A model generated the notes under the pieces. The model did no database searches. It was not told the DNA's origin and saw only the letters and a list, made by a program, of their open reading frames with translations. Positions 23,191 to 34,939 of a stretch of 64,000 nt of DNA are shown one piece after another. The stretch comes from Welwitschia mirabilis (taxonomy: Eukaryota; Gnetophyta; Gnetopsida; Welwitschiales): NCBI GenBank assembly GCA_051453625.1, contig JBOZIK010000001.1, positions 117,840,597 through 117,904,596 of the forward strand, written 5' to 3'. Position 1 is the stretch's first letter. Each line of letters starts with the position of its first letter. The position numbers and the translations under genes were made by a program.

Positions 23191-23750
23191 TACTTAATCA
23201 AGGAAATATTTAAATAGATGTAGGTTATTCCAAAAGAAGTATTTAACTTGACTTGGGAATTTATTCCTAGTGTTGAAAGTCCAATGAAAGGGAATCCCCT
23301 TAAAAACTAAGTAATTTATAATATTAGTAAACCAAGGAAATTCTGAGGCAAAGAAAAGATATTCATTAGGAAAGGTATTATTAATGAAAAGGGTTTTATG
23401 TGACTCATTTTGCATTATATAAGTTGATAAGCTAAAACATTACCAAAACCCTTTTTATCATTCATATCTAAGTCAAATTTTTGTAATAACAAGATTTATC
23501 TAATTAGCCTAGGATTGGAACCCTTTTTGACAAAGAGGTATCTAAGGGTTGAGTGATATGTGTAACTGATAATCTTATAACTTAGATGATACTGCCAAAA
23601 TTTTTCTATGATAAAGACTACTATAAGAAAATATTTTTTAGTTACTATGTAGTTTAGTTGAGTGTCACTTAGTGTCTTTATTAGATAGTAAATTATTTTT
23701 GCTTTATTATTCATTTTACACCCTAACATGCCACTAATAGCATAATTACT
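23190..23750 (-). pseudogene. Athila/Tat-type RNase H and linker
   Basis: The minus-strand frame 23,496-23,729 reads KIIYYLIKTLSDTQLNYIVT, YHSTLRYLFVKKGSNPRLIR, the RNase H of this lineage (normally ASRTLNDAQLNYTTTEKE and DHAALKYLLAKKDAKPRLIRW). The frame 23,194-23,415 carries FPWFTNIINYLVFKGIP and KYFFWNNLHLFKYFLD, the linker that in these elements lies between RNase H and integrase. The acidic active-site residues are partly substituted. Confidence 0.88.
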
Positions 23751-24750
23751 AGCACAACATGATTTTAAACAATAACTTTCAATTGGGTGGTTGATTATGA
23801 GTGCTATGATAAGTTTTCCTTTGAACTCATCAAAAGATTACTTATACTCTTAGGTTAGTTCAAAGTAACATCTTCCCTAAGGATGTTACAAAGAGATTTG
23901 GAAATCTTACTAAATTTTTTAATGTATCTCTTATAATAACCTATGTATCCAAAGAGGGATCTAATTTCTTTTTACTTTTAAGGAATAAGCAGATGGATAA
24001 TTAAGAAGAATTTTTATAAGGTCTACATAGATTCCCTCTAAAGAAGTAATATGACCTAATATTATGCCTCTGTTAATCATAAAATCAAATTTTTCTTAGT
24101 TTGAAACAAGGCATTTCTCAATGAATATGATAAGGAAAAACTTTGAGTTCTAAAGGCACTATTTGAAACAAAACCCATAAACAGAAAATCATCCAATTAA
24201 ATATTTTTATGTACTAATTGAATAATTTAGAAAAATGCTAAGAATGCATTATTGAAATATGTTAGAAGTATTACAAAAGCCAAAGAGAATTCATTTGTAT
24301 GCAAAGTTTCTATAAGGACAAGTAAATGTAGTTTTATCCTAATCCTTAGGATCCATTTCAATATGATTATGCTTGAAATATCCATCTAATAAATCGTAAT
24401 AAGGGCTTTTGATAAGCTATTGATGAAACTAGTTGGAAAATGGGAGAGAAAAATGATCTTTTCTAGTAACAACATTAAGTTTTTAGTAATTAATGTACAT
24501 TCTCTATTTTATATTTGGCTTAATAGAGATGAATTTATTTTGTTCATTTAGCACTAAGGTTACTTCAGATTTCTTAGCTATAATTTAACAAACTTACCCA
24601 TTTAATATCAGAGATAGAATTGATAATTTTCTTATCCAAAAGTTTTATTACCTTATTTTTTACTACTTCCTTTAAGGTTTGATTGATTTATCTTTTACAT
24701 TTAATGGAAGTTTAACTTTTTTTTTTGAGGTAGATATGATGCATAAAAAT
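23750..24750 (-). pseudogene. Athila/Tat-type reverse transcriptase, decayed
   Basis: On the minus strand near 24,600-24,680 reads LKEVVKNKVIKLLDKKIINS then ISDIKWVS, the RT entry region. Toward 23,800 follow scattered residues of the palm and thumb, including a weak GHKVS-like and LGKMLL-like stretch. The YxDD box could not be found intact. Contiguous with RNase H on one side and gag on the other. Confidence 0.72.
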
Positions 24751-26000
24751 GCTAGAATCAGTATTTGTAATATAAAACAAGGTCTAATTAAGGGATTTCT
24801 TGTATTTCATCAAAATATTTAAGAGTTTATTTTCTTATGAAGAAAATAGAAAAGAATTAATCACTAATAAAAAGGTAGAATAACTTCTTAAAAAAGCATT
24901 CTTAAGATTTTAATGAAGGGCTTGTCTTAAGTGATGCCATATAAGTCTTGCTCTTAAAGAATATTAGAGATGGAAGATTCTTGGTTTTATGTAGAAAGTT
25001 ATTAGTTAAGCATGAAACTCTATATCTTGTCCACATATTTAACTACATCATACCAGGAGGTAATTTAATGGCATTAAAAATGTTTAATTCTACTATCATA
25101 TTGCCAAATGAAATTTTTATTAAACCATTCCTATAGTTAATGAGGAAATTAGAGGTTGTAAGAAAAGGTCTTCTTAAGATGATAAGGACTAATTAGTTAG
25201 CTAATTTTTCCATATCTAAAACTAAAAATTACACTAGAAATAATAGCTATCTACCCTAATAATAACATCTTCAATTATTTCTAAGGTATTTTCAGGGATT
25301 TATTAGTAAGTCCTAATTGGATTTGAGTATGTTTGAGACCCTCCCAGTCTAGTTCTTTTTAAGTATCATAAGAAAGCACAGTAATACTAACTATTACATT
25401 TAATAATAATTTTAAGTATCTTTCTATAATTATGATGAAAATTGTAGGGCATCCAAGGTCTTTATACTTGGGCGAATTTTGGTTTTGAATTATTATGCTA
25501 ATTGTTGTCTAAAAAGGCCTTGTTTTTGACATTCATTTCTATCTTTACTATTCACATGTCCTTAAGAAATTTTATGTAAGAAGACATTTGTTTAATGATT
25601 TCTAAAAGAGGGATGTTAATTTTAACTTCTTTAAAAAAACAACCACCTTCCATGATTAAGATCTCTGAATGTCTTCAAGGATTTTAACTATTTTATAGTT
25701 CATTTTTCAATTATTGAGAAAATGATAAAGGCTTTTGGTAGGTAGGAAAATGCTTTATAATATCCTTTAATATATCCTTTTATCATTTATTATGGTTGGT
25801 GTTTCTTCATCCTTAGGTTAACTTAGCCCTATTTCTTGATTTATTTCCTTTTTATTCCTAAAATGTATATCCTTTATTTGCTTAATGTGACTAGGCTCTT
25901 ATTCGTACACCATTTTTACTCCTTTTGGGTTTGTTGTGGATTTGTCAAGAGTTTTTTGGGTTCTAATTGATTATGAAAGGATAGGATATGGATAATGGTT
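24750..26000 (-). pseudogene. Probable protease and gag C-terminus, unrecognisable
   Basis: By position between RT and gag. I could not identify the protease active site. A 62-codon plus-strand frame at 24,948-25,136 is considered chance. Confidence 0.4.
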
Positions 26001-27050
26001 TGTTATAGCTATTAGAGATGCTATTCAAGCTTGTTCATACTATAAGTGTTCTATTGGTTGATTTGAGTTTGTGTTCACATGAAGGATTTTAGTGTATACT
26101 CTAAGGGATTCGATGATAATGTTTGATGATTTAATAGAGGGTGATGAGATTATTGGTATTGGTTTGATGATAAAAGGTATGGATGTAAAGACAAAGGAAA
26201 CAAGTTTATAGGATTAAAGTTGGAAATTTATTGAGGGGTATTATCTTGTTTTCATAAATGGTTCCTTCACTGAGGGTTATCAATATTTGAATATGGATCA
26301 TTTTTATGGTTTTGCAAATATTGCCCTATTGCATTTACCTTTTTATTAATAATGCTCTAAAACATTGGTATAGAAGGACACTTTACTATTTCATGAAAAT
26401 CAATATGGTAGATTAAACATCTAGGTTTTAAAGCTATAAGCTTAGGTTATGAAGTAATGGATTCTAACTATCTAAAGACTTCATCAATCTAGTTGCCAAC
26501 ATTGGAGCTTTTATGCATTCTAAATATACTTGTAAATTTGATTAGATATTAGGATCTATATAGTTTTGTGAATTTTTCTTAGCTTTTAGAACTCTTAGAT
26601 ATAGGTTCTAAGTAATCCCAAAATTCATTTATATTCAACTTAAGGGAACTATCCCTACTTATCATTTCTATCAACTGACTATTATTTAAAGATAATCCCT
26701 TCTAGAAAAAGCTAATTATTCTACTAGTTTGAAGTAATGCTAGGGCCATTTTGGTAATACATCCTTGAATCTTTCTAATGATTGTGAGAATGTCTTATGT
26801 TCTTTTTATTGATATTTCATAATCTCACATTACAAAGCCTTGTTTCATGACTTAGAAAAATTTTAGAAATGAATTCTTTAATTAAATTAGTCCAAGTTCT
26901 AATTGAAAGAGATTTCAAGATGTAAATATAAATTTTTTACTTTTATTTTAATTATAAAAAAATGTCAGTCTCGAAGGATTGTTGGTATTTAAATATTGGG
27001 GAATGATTAAAAGAACACATTTAAATTTCCTAAGTAGGAATATTTTGATT
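26000..27050 (-). pseudogene. Athila/Tat-type gag, decayed
   Basis: The minus strand around 26,800-26,920 reads TWTNLIKEFISKIFLSHET then RLCNVRL, matching the retrotransposon gag pattern of Athila elements (W.ELAEKFL.KFFP...LR.EI). Downstream there is a RHSHNHXKDSRMYYQNGP-like stretch, corresponding to SWERFKDLLRXCPHH. Gag forms the particle that holds the RNA. Upstream boundary unclear. Confidence 0.7.
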
Positions 27051-28510
27051 CTAATCTATGGAAGTGTGAGAGGAGTTGAAAATTTAATGACTTAAAATTT
27101 AATTTGTATGTCAATAGGGGTTACACAATATAAAGGGATGCATCTAGGCAAATGTGATTATAGGTAATCTTTAAGGATTTTCCTAAGTTAAGGATTGCTA
27201 TGAAAATTAGACCAGTTTTGGAAATAGAATTAGCTTAGGTTTTGAGAAAAGAATAGGCTTTGGTGATGAGGTGGTGGTTTGTTGGAAAGATGGAACTTAT
27301 GTTACTCTAAGAATTCTTCATTAAATAGTGGAGGAACGTTGCCATGTAGGGGTTTACTACTTTACCTTTCATCTAAAGAGATTAAACCTACAAAACAAAT
27401 GAATAAAAAAAATTTATGCAATAGGATATTTATTGGTTGGGGTTAGAAAAATTAATCAAAAACAAAAAGAGCTAAACTATTTTGAGTTTCACTAGAAATG
27501 GATCAGTACCCATTACTAAAAAGTATAGAGAAGAGATGCAAAGAAAAGAAAAAAAAGGAAGTAGTTCAAATACCACTAAACAAGACTAGTAGCAATCATT
27601 AGAAATGAAAGAAAAGTGCAACTAGATAAAATTCAAGAAACAAAGAAACTTTTTATGTACTTATAGATGAAGATACTTTCCATCATACCTAGCAATAATA
27701 CCAACAATAGGTTTATGAAGAATTTAACTTAAATTAAGCTAGGTAAGAACTTAGTCTCATTCTTTCAAAGGAATGTTGGAGATAACACAAACAGAAAAAC
27801 ATATAACAAAATAGTTTTTAAAAGAAGTTTAAAAAACATTGTAATTTAGGAGTGATAAAGAGACTTATAATAACAAAATATATTGAAATAATCTAAACAT
27901 TATAAACTAATACGAATGTTTAGTTAACTCAAATACATTCATTTAGTGATATAACATAAGTTTCAAATTAAGTTTTAACTTGTCAAGTTCATTATGGTTG
28001 ACATACTTACATTTACAACATGAGTGGTGGTGAGATCCTTTATCACTTAGATTTAGTAAAATCTACTTGTAAATATGAAAAGTAGAAATCTAAATCCAAG
28101 ACTTATCAAACAAAACTATACTATAAATAAGAGTGTGCATAAAATGGATTTACTCAAAACATAATTAACTTGGTATTTTAAGTAGCTTTAGTTCAAGTAT
28201 TTTAAATATGAAACTAATCACACTTATAATTAATAAAATAAACACTATTTTTTAATTAAAATAAAGGAGTTGCAGTACATTAAATAAGAAAGAATAAGAC
28301 TTGTAATCAAACATTAAGCTAGCCTTGAGTCTAGCTCAATTCCAAAGGAACAACTTAAAATGCCATGCTAAAAATTACTTGTTGCTTACAAAGCCTTCAC
28401 TGATTAGAAATAAATGAACATAATGAAGGGATTTTACCCTTTTTTAGAGGGAATTAGGATTGGAATAGTTAGAGACCTTTGACTTGGAGTGGTAGATAAG
28501 ATGGATAATA
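27050..28510. other. Noncoding AT-rich sequence
   Basis: Expected place of the leader and 5' LTR of the Athila/Tat element. No primer-binding site was found. Confidence 0.4.
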
Positions 28511-28516
28511 TTCCAT

Positions 28517-28625
28517 CTTATAGCATTAGGTGAAATCTTTACCATGTATCATTAGATGGAGTGGTTAAGATTCCTTGGCATATAGTGTTATGTGGAATCT
28601 TTATTCTGTAGCCTTAGGTGGAAAA
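28517..28625 (+). repeat. Tandem repeat of about 26-30 bp, second locus
   Basis: Four units such as TATAGCATTAGGTGAAATCT and TATAGTGTTATGTGGAATCT, the same unit family as 17,795-18,018. Confidence 0.6.
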
Positions 28626-28888
28626 TCATCCTAATAATTTCAACATATGGCCTTAAGTCTAGATTATTTCAATTGAATCTATTGCTAGGTGTAATGACAC
28701 TATTATCACATGTCACTATTGCAAGTCATTACTACTTCACTACCATGTGACTACTATGTGCAAGCCATGTCATTACCATGATGTGTCGGTGTTGCTATCA
28801 TGTATTACTAAGTATTACAATTGAATAGGATGCAGTAACTAATAGAGCTTATAACTACAATTGAATTTTAACTTCATGGTGAATTGAA

Positions 28889-28893
28889 CAAGT
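28889..28893. repeat. Target-site duplication of Copia-B, left copy (CAAGT)
   Basis: CAAGT immediately before LTR0. The same bases follow LTR3 at 40,337-40,341. Confidence 0.85.
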
Positions 28894-29424
28894 TGTTAGA
28901 TGATATTTTCCAATTGATGTCAAACTAATTCCTCTAGTGTAATGAAAATTTATTAGATATTACATGCAGATGAGTTTGAATTATGCAGGTGAAAGATTTG
29001 GATCAAAATACATGGAAAAAACTACTTAGTTATGTTTACCTCTAGTGGAGGTTGATTGAATCCTAGAGGAATCAACTGTACCTAAAGAAGATATAAAGAA
29101 ATAAACTGAACCCAGAGGGTTGACTGGATTATGAAGGGATTGACTGGACCTGTGATCTTAAGAGCCAGTATCCCTAAACTAAATGGAAAAGGGTCAACTA
29201 GATACTCATAGGGTCGATCTAATTTGAGGAGCTAATAGTCAAGTCCTAGACTGAGAGGAAAGAAGTCGAACAGATATTCATTAAGTCAACTGGATTTAAG
29301 AAGCTAACAATTCATAGTTCCAGACCAAGAGACAAGGGATTGACCAGATCCAGAATGGGGTTGACCGAGTTCTTATGGGGCCAACTAGATATTTATGGGG
29401 TCAACTAGACAGTATAAAAAAGTA
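28894..29424 (+). repeat. LTR0 of Copia-B (cut by gap)
   Basis: Starts TGTTAGATGATATTTTCC, matching the first 530 or so bases of LTR1. No polypurine tract precedes it, which fits an outer 5' end. A motif cluster (GGTCAACTGG and relatives) fills 29,040-29,420. The 29,375-29,584 open frame spans N and is an artefact. Confidence 0.85.
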
Positions 29425-29524
29425 NNNNNNNNNNNNNNNNNNNNNNNNNNNNNNNNNNNNNNNNNNNNNNNNNNNNNNNNNNNNNNNNNNNNNNNNNNNN
29501 NNNNNNNNNNNNNNNNNNNNNNNN
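29425..29524. other. Assembly gap (100 N, size unknown)
   Basis: Joins the middle of LTR0 to the 3' tail of an internal region, so a whole internal region (about 4 kb) is probably collapsed here. Confidence 1.
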
Positions 29525-30064
29525 TTTATCATATATTACATTATCATTTGGTATTATAGTTTATTCTCAAATGGTATCATTTAAATATGTAATTCATAAG
29601 TGTTTTTTTGATCAGTAATTTTGGTATAATTTTATGGATATTCAAGATTGTCTCATTTAAAAGCACAATTTATCTATTAAAAATGCCTCAATATGTTTTA
29701 AGAATTTTTGACTTATTATTATTTATCATTTGGTAAAAACATAGGGAAAGAATATGTTTCAAAAGTTCTTAAATATGATTATTATTTGCCATTAATGTCA
29801 AAGAGGAAGAGAAGATGTAGTGCTTTCAATTTAATATTAAATTTAATATACTCTTTTTATTGTAATTTTTGAAGATTTTGTGCTATTTAGTCAAAGGGGG
29901 AGAAAAAATTACCTATCTTACCTTTTGCTTACATATGTATATGTCTTGATGTAAGAGAGATTTTTAACTTTTTAATGTATTCTTAAAATGTTTAGTGAAT
30001 GATTTTAAATTATTTAGATCTTTAAATCACTAAATTATTTGCCATCAATGTCAAAGGGGAAGAT
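29525..30064 (+). other. 3' tail of the first Copia-B unit
   Basis: Matches 35,200-35,702 (ATTAAAAATGCCTCAATATG and neighbours). Ends with the polypurine tract GTCAAAGGGGAAGA at about 30,051-30,064, directly before LTR1. Confidence 0.8.
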
Positions 30065-31330
30065 TATTAGATTATATTTGCGAATTGATGTTAAACTAAT
30101 TTCTTTGATGTAGTGAAAATTTGTTAGATATTATGTGCAGATTAGTTTGAGTTTTACAAGTGAAAGATGTGGACTAAAATGCATGAAAGAAACTAATTAG
30201 TTATGTTTACCTCTAGTGGGGGTCGACCAGATCCTAGAGGGGTCAACTGCACCTAAAGCAAACAACCAAAGTAAACTTAACCCAAAAGGGATTGACTAGA
30301 TTTTCATGGAGTCAACTAAATTTGAGAAGCTGACAAAGTCCATAGTTCTAGACCAAGAGACAAGAGGTCAACTAGACCCAGGATGGGGTCAACCTAATCT
30401 GAGGAGCTGACAAAGTTCATAGTTCCAAACTGAGAGAAAAGGGATTGACCAGACCCAGGATGGAGTCAACTGAGTTCTTATGGAGTCAACTAGATATTTG
30501 TGGGGTCGACAGAAAAGTAAATCTTGTAAACATTATGTATCCATTACCTAGCCATTACCTAGTCATTTTCTAGTTGTTTATAGTCGTTAGAGGTATAATT
30601 CAATTGTGTTAAATCCTAGTAACCCTCCATTCTAAATACCTAGGCAAGAGATAATCTAGATATTATTTTGACACATTTTCAAAACTAGTATATTCATTGT
30701 GGATCTAAAACATCAAGTAGTATATTTCATTGAAACATCTTTTGTGTTGATTCATATCTGATTGAGGAGATCTATTCTTGGAAAAAATACTTCACTTACA
30801 GTCAGATCTAAGGACTTCATCATTGTATTCATTTATAGAAGATCTCCATTCTTTGTACTGATACTGAACAAGTGATATTAGAGCTACCAAGGTTTCATTA
30901 CATCACTTCTATTTGTTTTCAAAGGTTAAGACTTAGCCTATAAAAGTCCATTATTAAAGGTTGAGACTTAGCCTATAGAAGTCCATTGTTAAGGTTGAGA
31001 CTTAGCCTTTAAAAGTCCAATTGTAAGGGTTAATAAGTGAGCCTGGTAAAACTTATGAAGTAATAAAGATCTAAGATCAAGCTTGAGAGAAGCTGATTAT
31101 CGAGAGTGAAGTATGAGAGTTTCCAAACTACTATAAATCCTACGTGCATCCAAATTGGTAGTTTCTGTTTTATGTTTTACATTCTATTTTTCATTCGTTG
31201 TATGCATGGTCTTGATTTCATTATTTGTTTATATGCAATCTGTGATTAGAATTCTTTAAGTTGTTTTAAGCTTAAGTTTTTTTTTAAAAGAACCTATTCA
31301 CCACCCCCTCTAGGATTCTTAATCCTATCA
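30065..31330 (+). repeat. LTR1 of Copia-B
   Basis: 1,266 bp, from TATTAGATTATATTTGCG (TGTTAG with G-to-A) to GGATTCTTAATCCTATCA. It contains a cluster of GGTCGACC-like motifs at 30,215-30,515 and three tandem 34-bp units (AAGGTTGAGACTTAGCC...) at 30,922-31,030. The same two features occur in LTR3 and, in reverse, in the Copia-A LTRs. Confidence 0.9.
30922..31030 (+). repeat. Three tandem 34-bp units in LTR1
   Basis: Unit GGTTGAGACTTAGCCTATAA followed by AAGTCCATTGTTAA. The counterpart in LTR3 is 39,955-40,057. Confidence 0.85.
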
Positions 31331-31332
31331 TT

Positions 31333-31346
31333 TGCTATCAAAGATT
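31333..31346 (+). promoter_or_regulatory. Primer-binding site of Copia-B unit 1
   Basis: TGCTATCAAAGATT, two bases after the LTR end, resembles TGGTATCAGAGC. Confidence 0.7.
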
Positions 31347-31396
31347 AGGTTAGTATTTGAGATATTTTAATAGATCTAGACTTAAGAACCCTAAAA

Positions 31397-32300
31397 ATGA
31401 GTAACTCGACTGATAGATTTTTAACTAGTCATCCATCCATGTTTAATGATTCAAACTATTCCTATTGGAAAGGCAGGATGTGGATTTTTCTTAGATCCTT
31501 AGATGCTAATGTAGAAGAGGTCATTTAGAAAGGTCATACTATGCCTATGATAGGATAGACAGATGTAAATGGAAATACTATTTTGGTTCCTAAATATAAA
31601 GACTAATTGACTTCTACAGATAAAACAAAAACCATAATAGATGTCTGTACTCTTAATACTATTGTTTGTGTGTGCAGATGAATTTAAAAGAATTGTGAAC
31701 TATAATCATGCAAAAGAAGCTTGGGATATTTTGAAAGTTACACATGAAGGAACATCCACTATTAAACAAGTAAAACTACAAATTCTTATTTCTAGATTTG
31801 AAGACATTCATATGGATGATGAACAAACCTTGTAGGAATTTTTTTCTAGACTTACAGATATAACAAAATCAATGGCAAGCCTTAGAGAATGCATGGAAGA
31901 AAGAAAAGTGGTAAGAAAAGTGTTGAAATCCCTACCTAAGAGATTTAAACCGAAGGTAATAGCCATTGAAGAAATAAAAAATATCAGTGCAATGGCATTG
32001 AAAGAACTTCAAGATAATCTTTAAACCTATAAACTTAAATTTACTAAAGATAGAAGAAAAGGTATTAATTTGAAATGTATGCAGGAGGATTACAGATCTG
32101 ACAGATCAGATAAAAACTTAATGATGATGAAGTGGCTCTTGTAGCCAGGCATTTTAAAAGATTTCTCTAAAGAAAAAAGAAAGGAGAATAAAGCAGGAAT
32201 CCAAGAAAATCAATCCAAAACAAAGAAGAGAACAAGACAAGAAAAAGAAAATCTAGTGCTATTCATGTAAAGGATTCAGACATATGGTCAATAAATATCG
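31397..32300 (+). pseudogene. Copia gag, N-terminal part, unit 1
   Basis: Start ATG at 31,397 gives MSNSTDRFLTSHPSMFND then YSYWKGRMWIFL, the usual SIRE-type gag start. A TAG at codon 47 and a frameshift near 31,630 break it. It continues in another frame with HAKEAWDILKVTHEGTS, RKVLKSLPKRFKPKV and ALKELQDNL (gag core, UBN2-type). A zinc knuckle at 32,257-32,298 reads CYSCKGFRHMVNKY, so the last cysteine of CCHC is tyrosine (TGT to TAT). Gag packages the RNA. This part is what Copia-A lacks. Confidence 0.88.
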
Positions 32301-32820
32301 TAATACTAGAAGAGAAAGCAGAAAGCCTAAAAACACCTTATTGATGGTAACTTGGAATAACGAAGATGATGAAGATGAAAAAAACTACTTAGATCATGAA
32401 TCAGATAGAGAAAGAAGATTATCTTTCATGGCCTTAGTATCATCTCTAATGAATGTTTTTAGTACTTCAACATTAGGTGACTTAGATATGATTGATGAAA
32501 AGGAAGATGAGTTAGAAGAAACCTGTTAAGAGTTAAATGAAGAATGGGAGAATCCCGTCAAAAGAATCAATGAGTTAAACAAAATGGTAAAGACCATTAT
32601 AACAGAAAAGGAGGAAGTGAAAGAGAAGTGCAAAGTACTCAAAGCCAATAACTTCAACTTAATTACTCAGGTAAATGATATTTTATTCTTTTTAAATAAG
32701 TTTTTTGATAGTTTATTTAAACTAGAACAGATGCTTAAAATATGAAAGCAAAATGGAGACAAATCAGATATTGGTTTTGAAGCATAAATTTCATGAAAAT
32801 AGGTAAACCAAATAAGTAAG
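32300..32820 (+). pseudogene. Copia gag, acidic and coiled-coil C-terminus, unit 1
   Basis: The frame 32,284-32,529 encodes an acidic segment (NNEDDEDEKNYLDHESDRE, then DMIDEKEDELEETC) and passes after a stop into ELNEEWENPVKRINELNKMV, a coiled-coil-like helix. Copia-A has the matching stretch at 12,400-12,560. Extended gag C-termini of this kind are seen in SIRE-type Copia. Confidence 0.7.
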
Positions 32821-32829
32821 TTTGTTTCT

Positions 32830-33440
32830 AATATCTTATACAATTTTTGTGGTAGACTTGGTCATTCTAAACTATTTTGCAAATTTAGATATATGATGTT
32901 TACCTCTAATTATGTGAGTGCTTTGTTGTTTAAATTTATCCCAAAGAAGAATACATCACCTAAGTTAAATAAGACTAAGTAGATTAAAACTAATAATTTC
33001 CAAAGCTTTGTGTCACACATAAATAGTAGAGAATCTCATGTGAAAAAATGGTATCTAGATAGAAATTGTTCAATACATATGATAGGAGATAAATCAAGTT
33101 TTCAAAGGTTAAAGAGCATAAATGATGGAGAATTCATTTTTGGAAACAACCAAATAGCAAAAATCAAAGGTACAGGAAGCATCAAAGGAGGTATGTCATC
33201 TAATCTCAATAATGTACTTTATGTGAATGGCTTACAACAAATTTATTAAGAATTATTCAACTATATGACAAAGGAAATAGAATAATATTTGATAAATCTA
33301 AGTGTATAGTTGAGAATAAGAAAACAAATGCTATCATTTTATGTGCAAAATGCATTAATAATGCTTACAGTTTAGATATTGAAATACTAGATCAATTAAT
33401 ACATGCAAACCGACAATTCAAGAAAGATAGTGATAAAATT
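32830..33440 (+). pseudogene. Second zinc knuckle and protease start, unit 1
   Basis: At 32,845-32,885 the plus strand reads NFCGRLGHSKLFC, a knuckle-like stretch with its first cysteine lost. From 33,043, KWYLDRNCSIHMIGDKSSF resembles the protease start WYLDSGCSRHMTGDKS; the DSG active site is DRN, so inactive. GSIKGGMSSNLNNVLYVNGL and an ISQLCDKGNRIIFDK-like stretch follow, as in the pre-integrase domain. Recognisable Copia coding sequence stops at about 33,440, so the protease/integrase region is truncated before the integrase core. Confidence 0.85.
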
Positions 33441-33539
33441 AAATGTTTTTTTTATCAATTATGATGTAAACTCTAGTTCTGATAATCATTCTATTTATCA
33501 TAAAAGTGATCTAGAGTTCAGTACATCATCTCTTGGCTA

Positions 33540-33725
33540 ATTACAGGGCGGTTAACCGGATCTATGATTTGGTCGACCGGATGTGGTCGGTTGACCAGCC
33601 TGAAAGCCTGATTGCCCAGACCCCTTCTAGTACTGTAAACCAGTGTCTCGATGGCTCAACCAGATGTTGGAGTGGTCGACTAGACTTGATGGATTATAGT
33701 GTGGAAGTACAGTCGGTGGACCCAA
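33540..33725 (+). repeat. GGTCGACC motif segment replacing pol, unit 1
   Basis: Contains GGTTAACCGG, GGTCGACCGG, GGTTGACCAG, GGTCGACTAG in 190 bases. Its second copy is at 36,870-37,060. It marks the place where integrase-RT-RNase H should begin. A 67-codon frame across it (33,533-33,736) is regarded as chance. Confidence 0.75.
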
Positions 33726-33904
33726 TTTCTTTGTAAAATCCACCCTATTTTCTTCATTCTATTAAAAAACTAAAATCCTAACCATTTTCCATCTCATTCT
33801 AGTGCCTTTAAGCCTTCAGATCTAGTGAGTTTCTTTAAGTTTTATAAATATTTACAGCTAGATCCAGTGTTTTTCTTAGTTCTTCTTTTCTTCAAGGTTT
33901 TAAA

Positions 33905-34939
33905 ATGGCAGCTAGCATTTCCAGGAGAGGCCCAAAGGAAGGTGCTTCTAAGGAACCTTCTTACTTCTTCCATGGAATGTTTAAAGAAGTCTTGGACAAG
34001 TTCTATGAGAAGTTTGAAAAGAAACTTGTGTGTCAGAAGTGGTCTGTAGCTTCATCAGAGCTTAGAGAACTAAGAGATGTTATTCGGCTCTTAAGAGATC
34101 AAGATCTGGATTATTTCTTGGATGTTTTAGGTCCTACATATCTCTTTCTTAATAGAATGTTTTATTGCAATGCTACTTTCAATCATGATACCAAGACTCT
34201 AGAGATCCTAATTTTGGGTAGAAGGATTAGAGTAATAGTAGATCTTATTTCTAAGCTAACTGATCTTCCTCAGGGAGACTATGAGGAATTTTGGCCACTG
34301 AGGGACATAATGGAAGAAAAACTAGCAGTCACTAGGGAGATTTGCAGTAAAATGCATACTTGGAAGCATACTATTTCTACTTATCTATTGACTCCTAAAT
34401 ATTGTTTTATCCACATTATATTTATGTATAATTTTCTGCTTTTAGCTGGCCATTGTGATGAGACCTCCAGTTATAGAGCTTATTTGATGTATTTGGTATG
34501 AACTGAGCATTCTATTGATGCTTCTGCCATAATATTAAAAAATATGGCTCCACAGTTGGAGTACCATAGAACTAGGGCTCTATCCTACTCTGTGCTTCTC
34601 ACTAAAATTTATCGCCATTTTCGTGTTAATCTACATTATTCATTGTAAAGTCTTTAGTCCCTATTACAAATTGGGTGTGCAACTTTGTCTAGCATGCATA
34701 TTTTTACTCCTTCAAAGAAATTCCCTTCTAAAACCCCAAAGGAAACATCTCTAGATGAGAATCTTTCATATTTGAAATGGATTGAATGTTGCACTAGGCA
34801 TATGAAAGAAGCACTCATAGTAGCTGGATATAACATTGCAGATACCTCAGCTAAAAGTACCAGATCTACTCGTACTAGAGGAGATGAAGAGGATTAAGAG
34901 GAGAAATTTAAAGAAGAAGAAGAAGAGAAATCAGATTAA
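33905..34939 (+). pseudogene. Unknown 344-codon ORF inside Copia-B, copy A
   Basis: Start ATG at 33,905 (MAASISRRGPKEGASKEP); one frame runs to TAA at 34,937-34,939 with four internal stops (TGA 34,499, TAA and TAG near 34,645-34,657, TAA 34,895). The first 198 codons are open. It has a charged N-terminus, a central region with LDYFLDVLGPTYLF and LTDLPQGDYEEFWPL, a conserved YLKWIECCTRHMKEALI, and a glutamate-rich tail. No RT, integrase or protease motif. The central pattern (aromatic N-terminal helices, then I..L..LP) is loosely like the plant 'putative transposon protein' domain (PF20167), a weak inference. Function unknown. A second copy is at 37,236-38,266. Confidence 0.7.
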
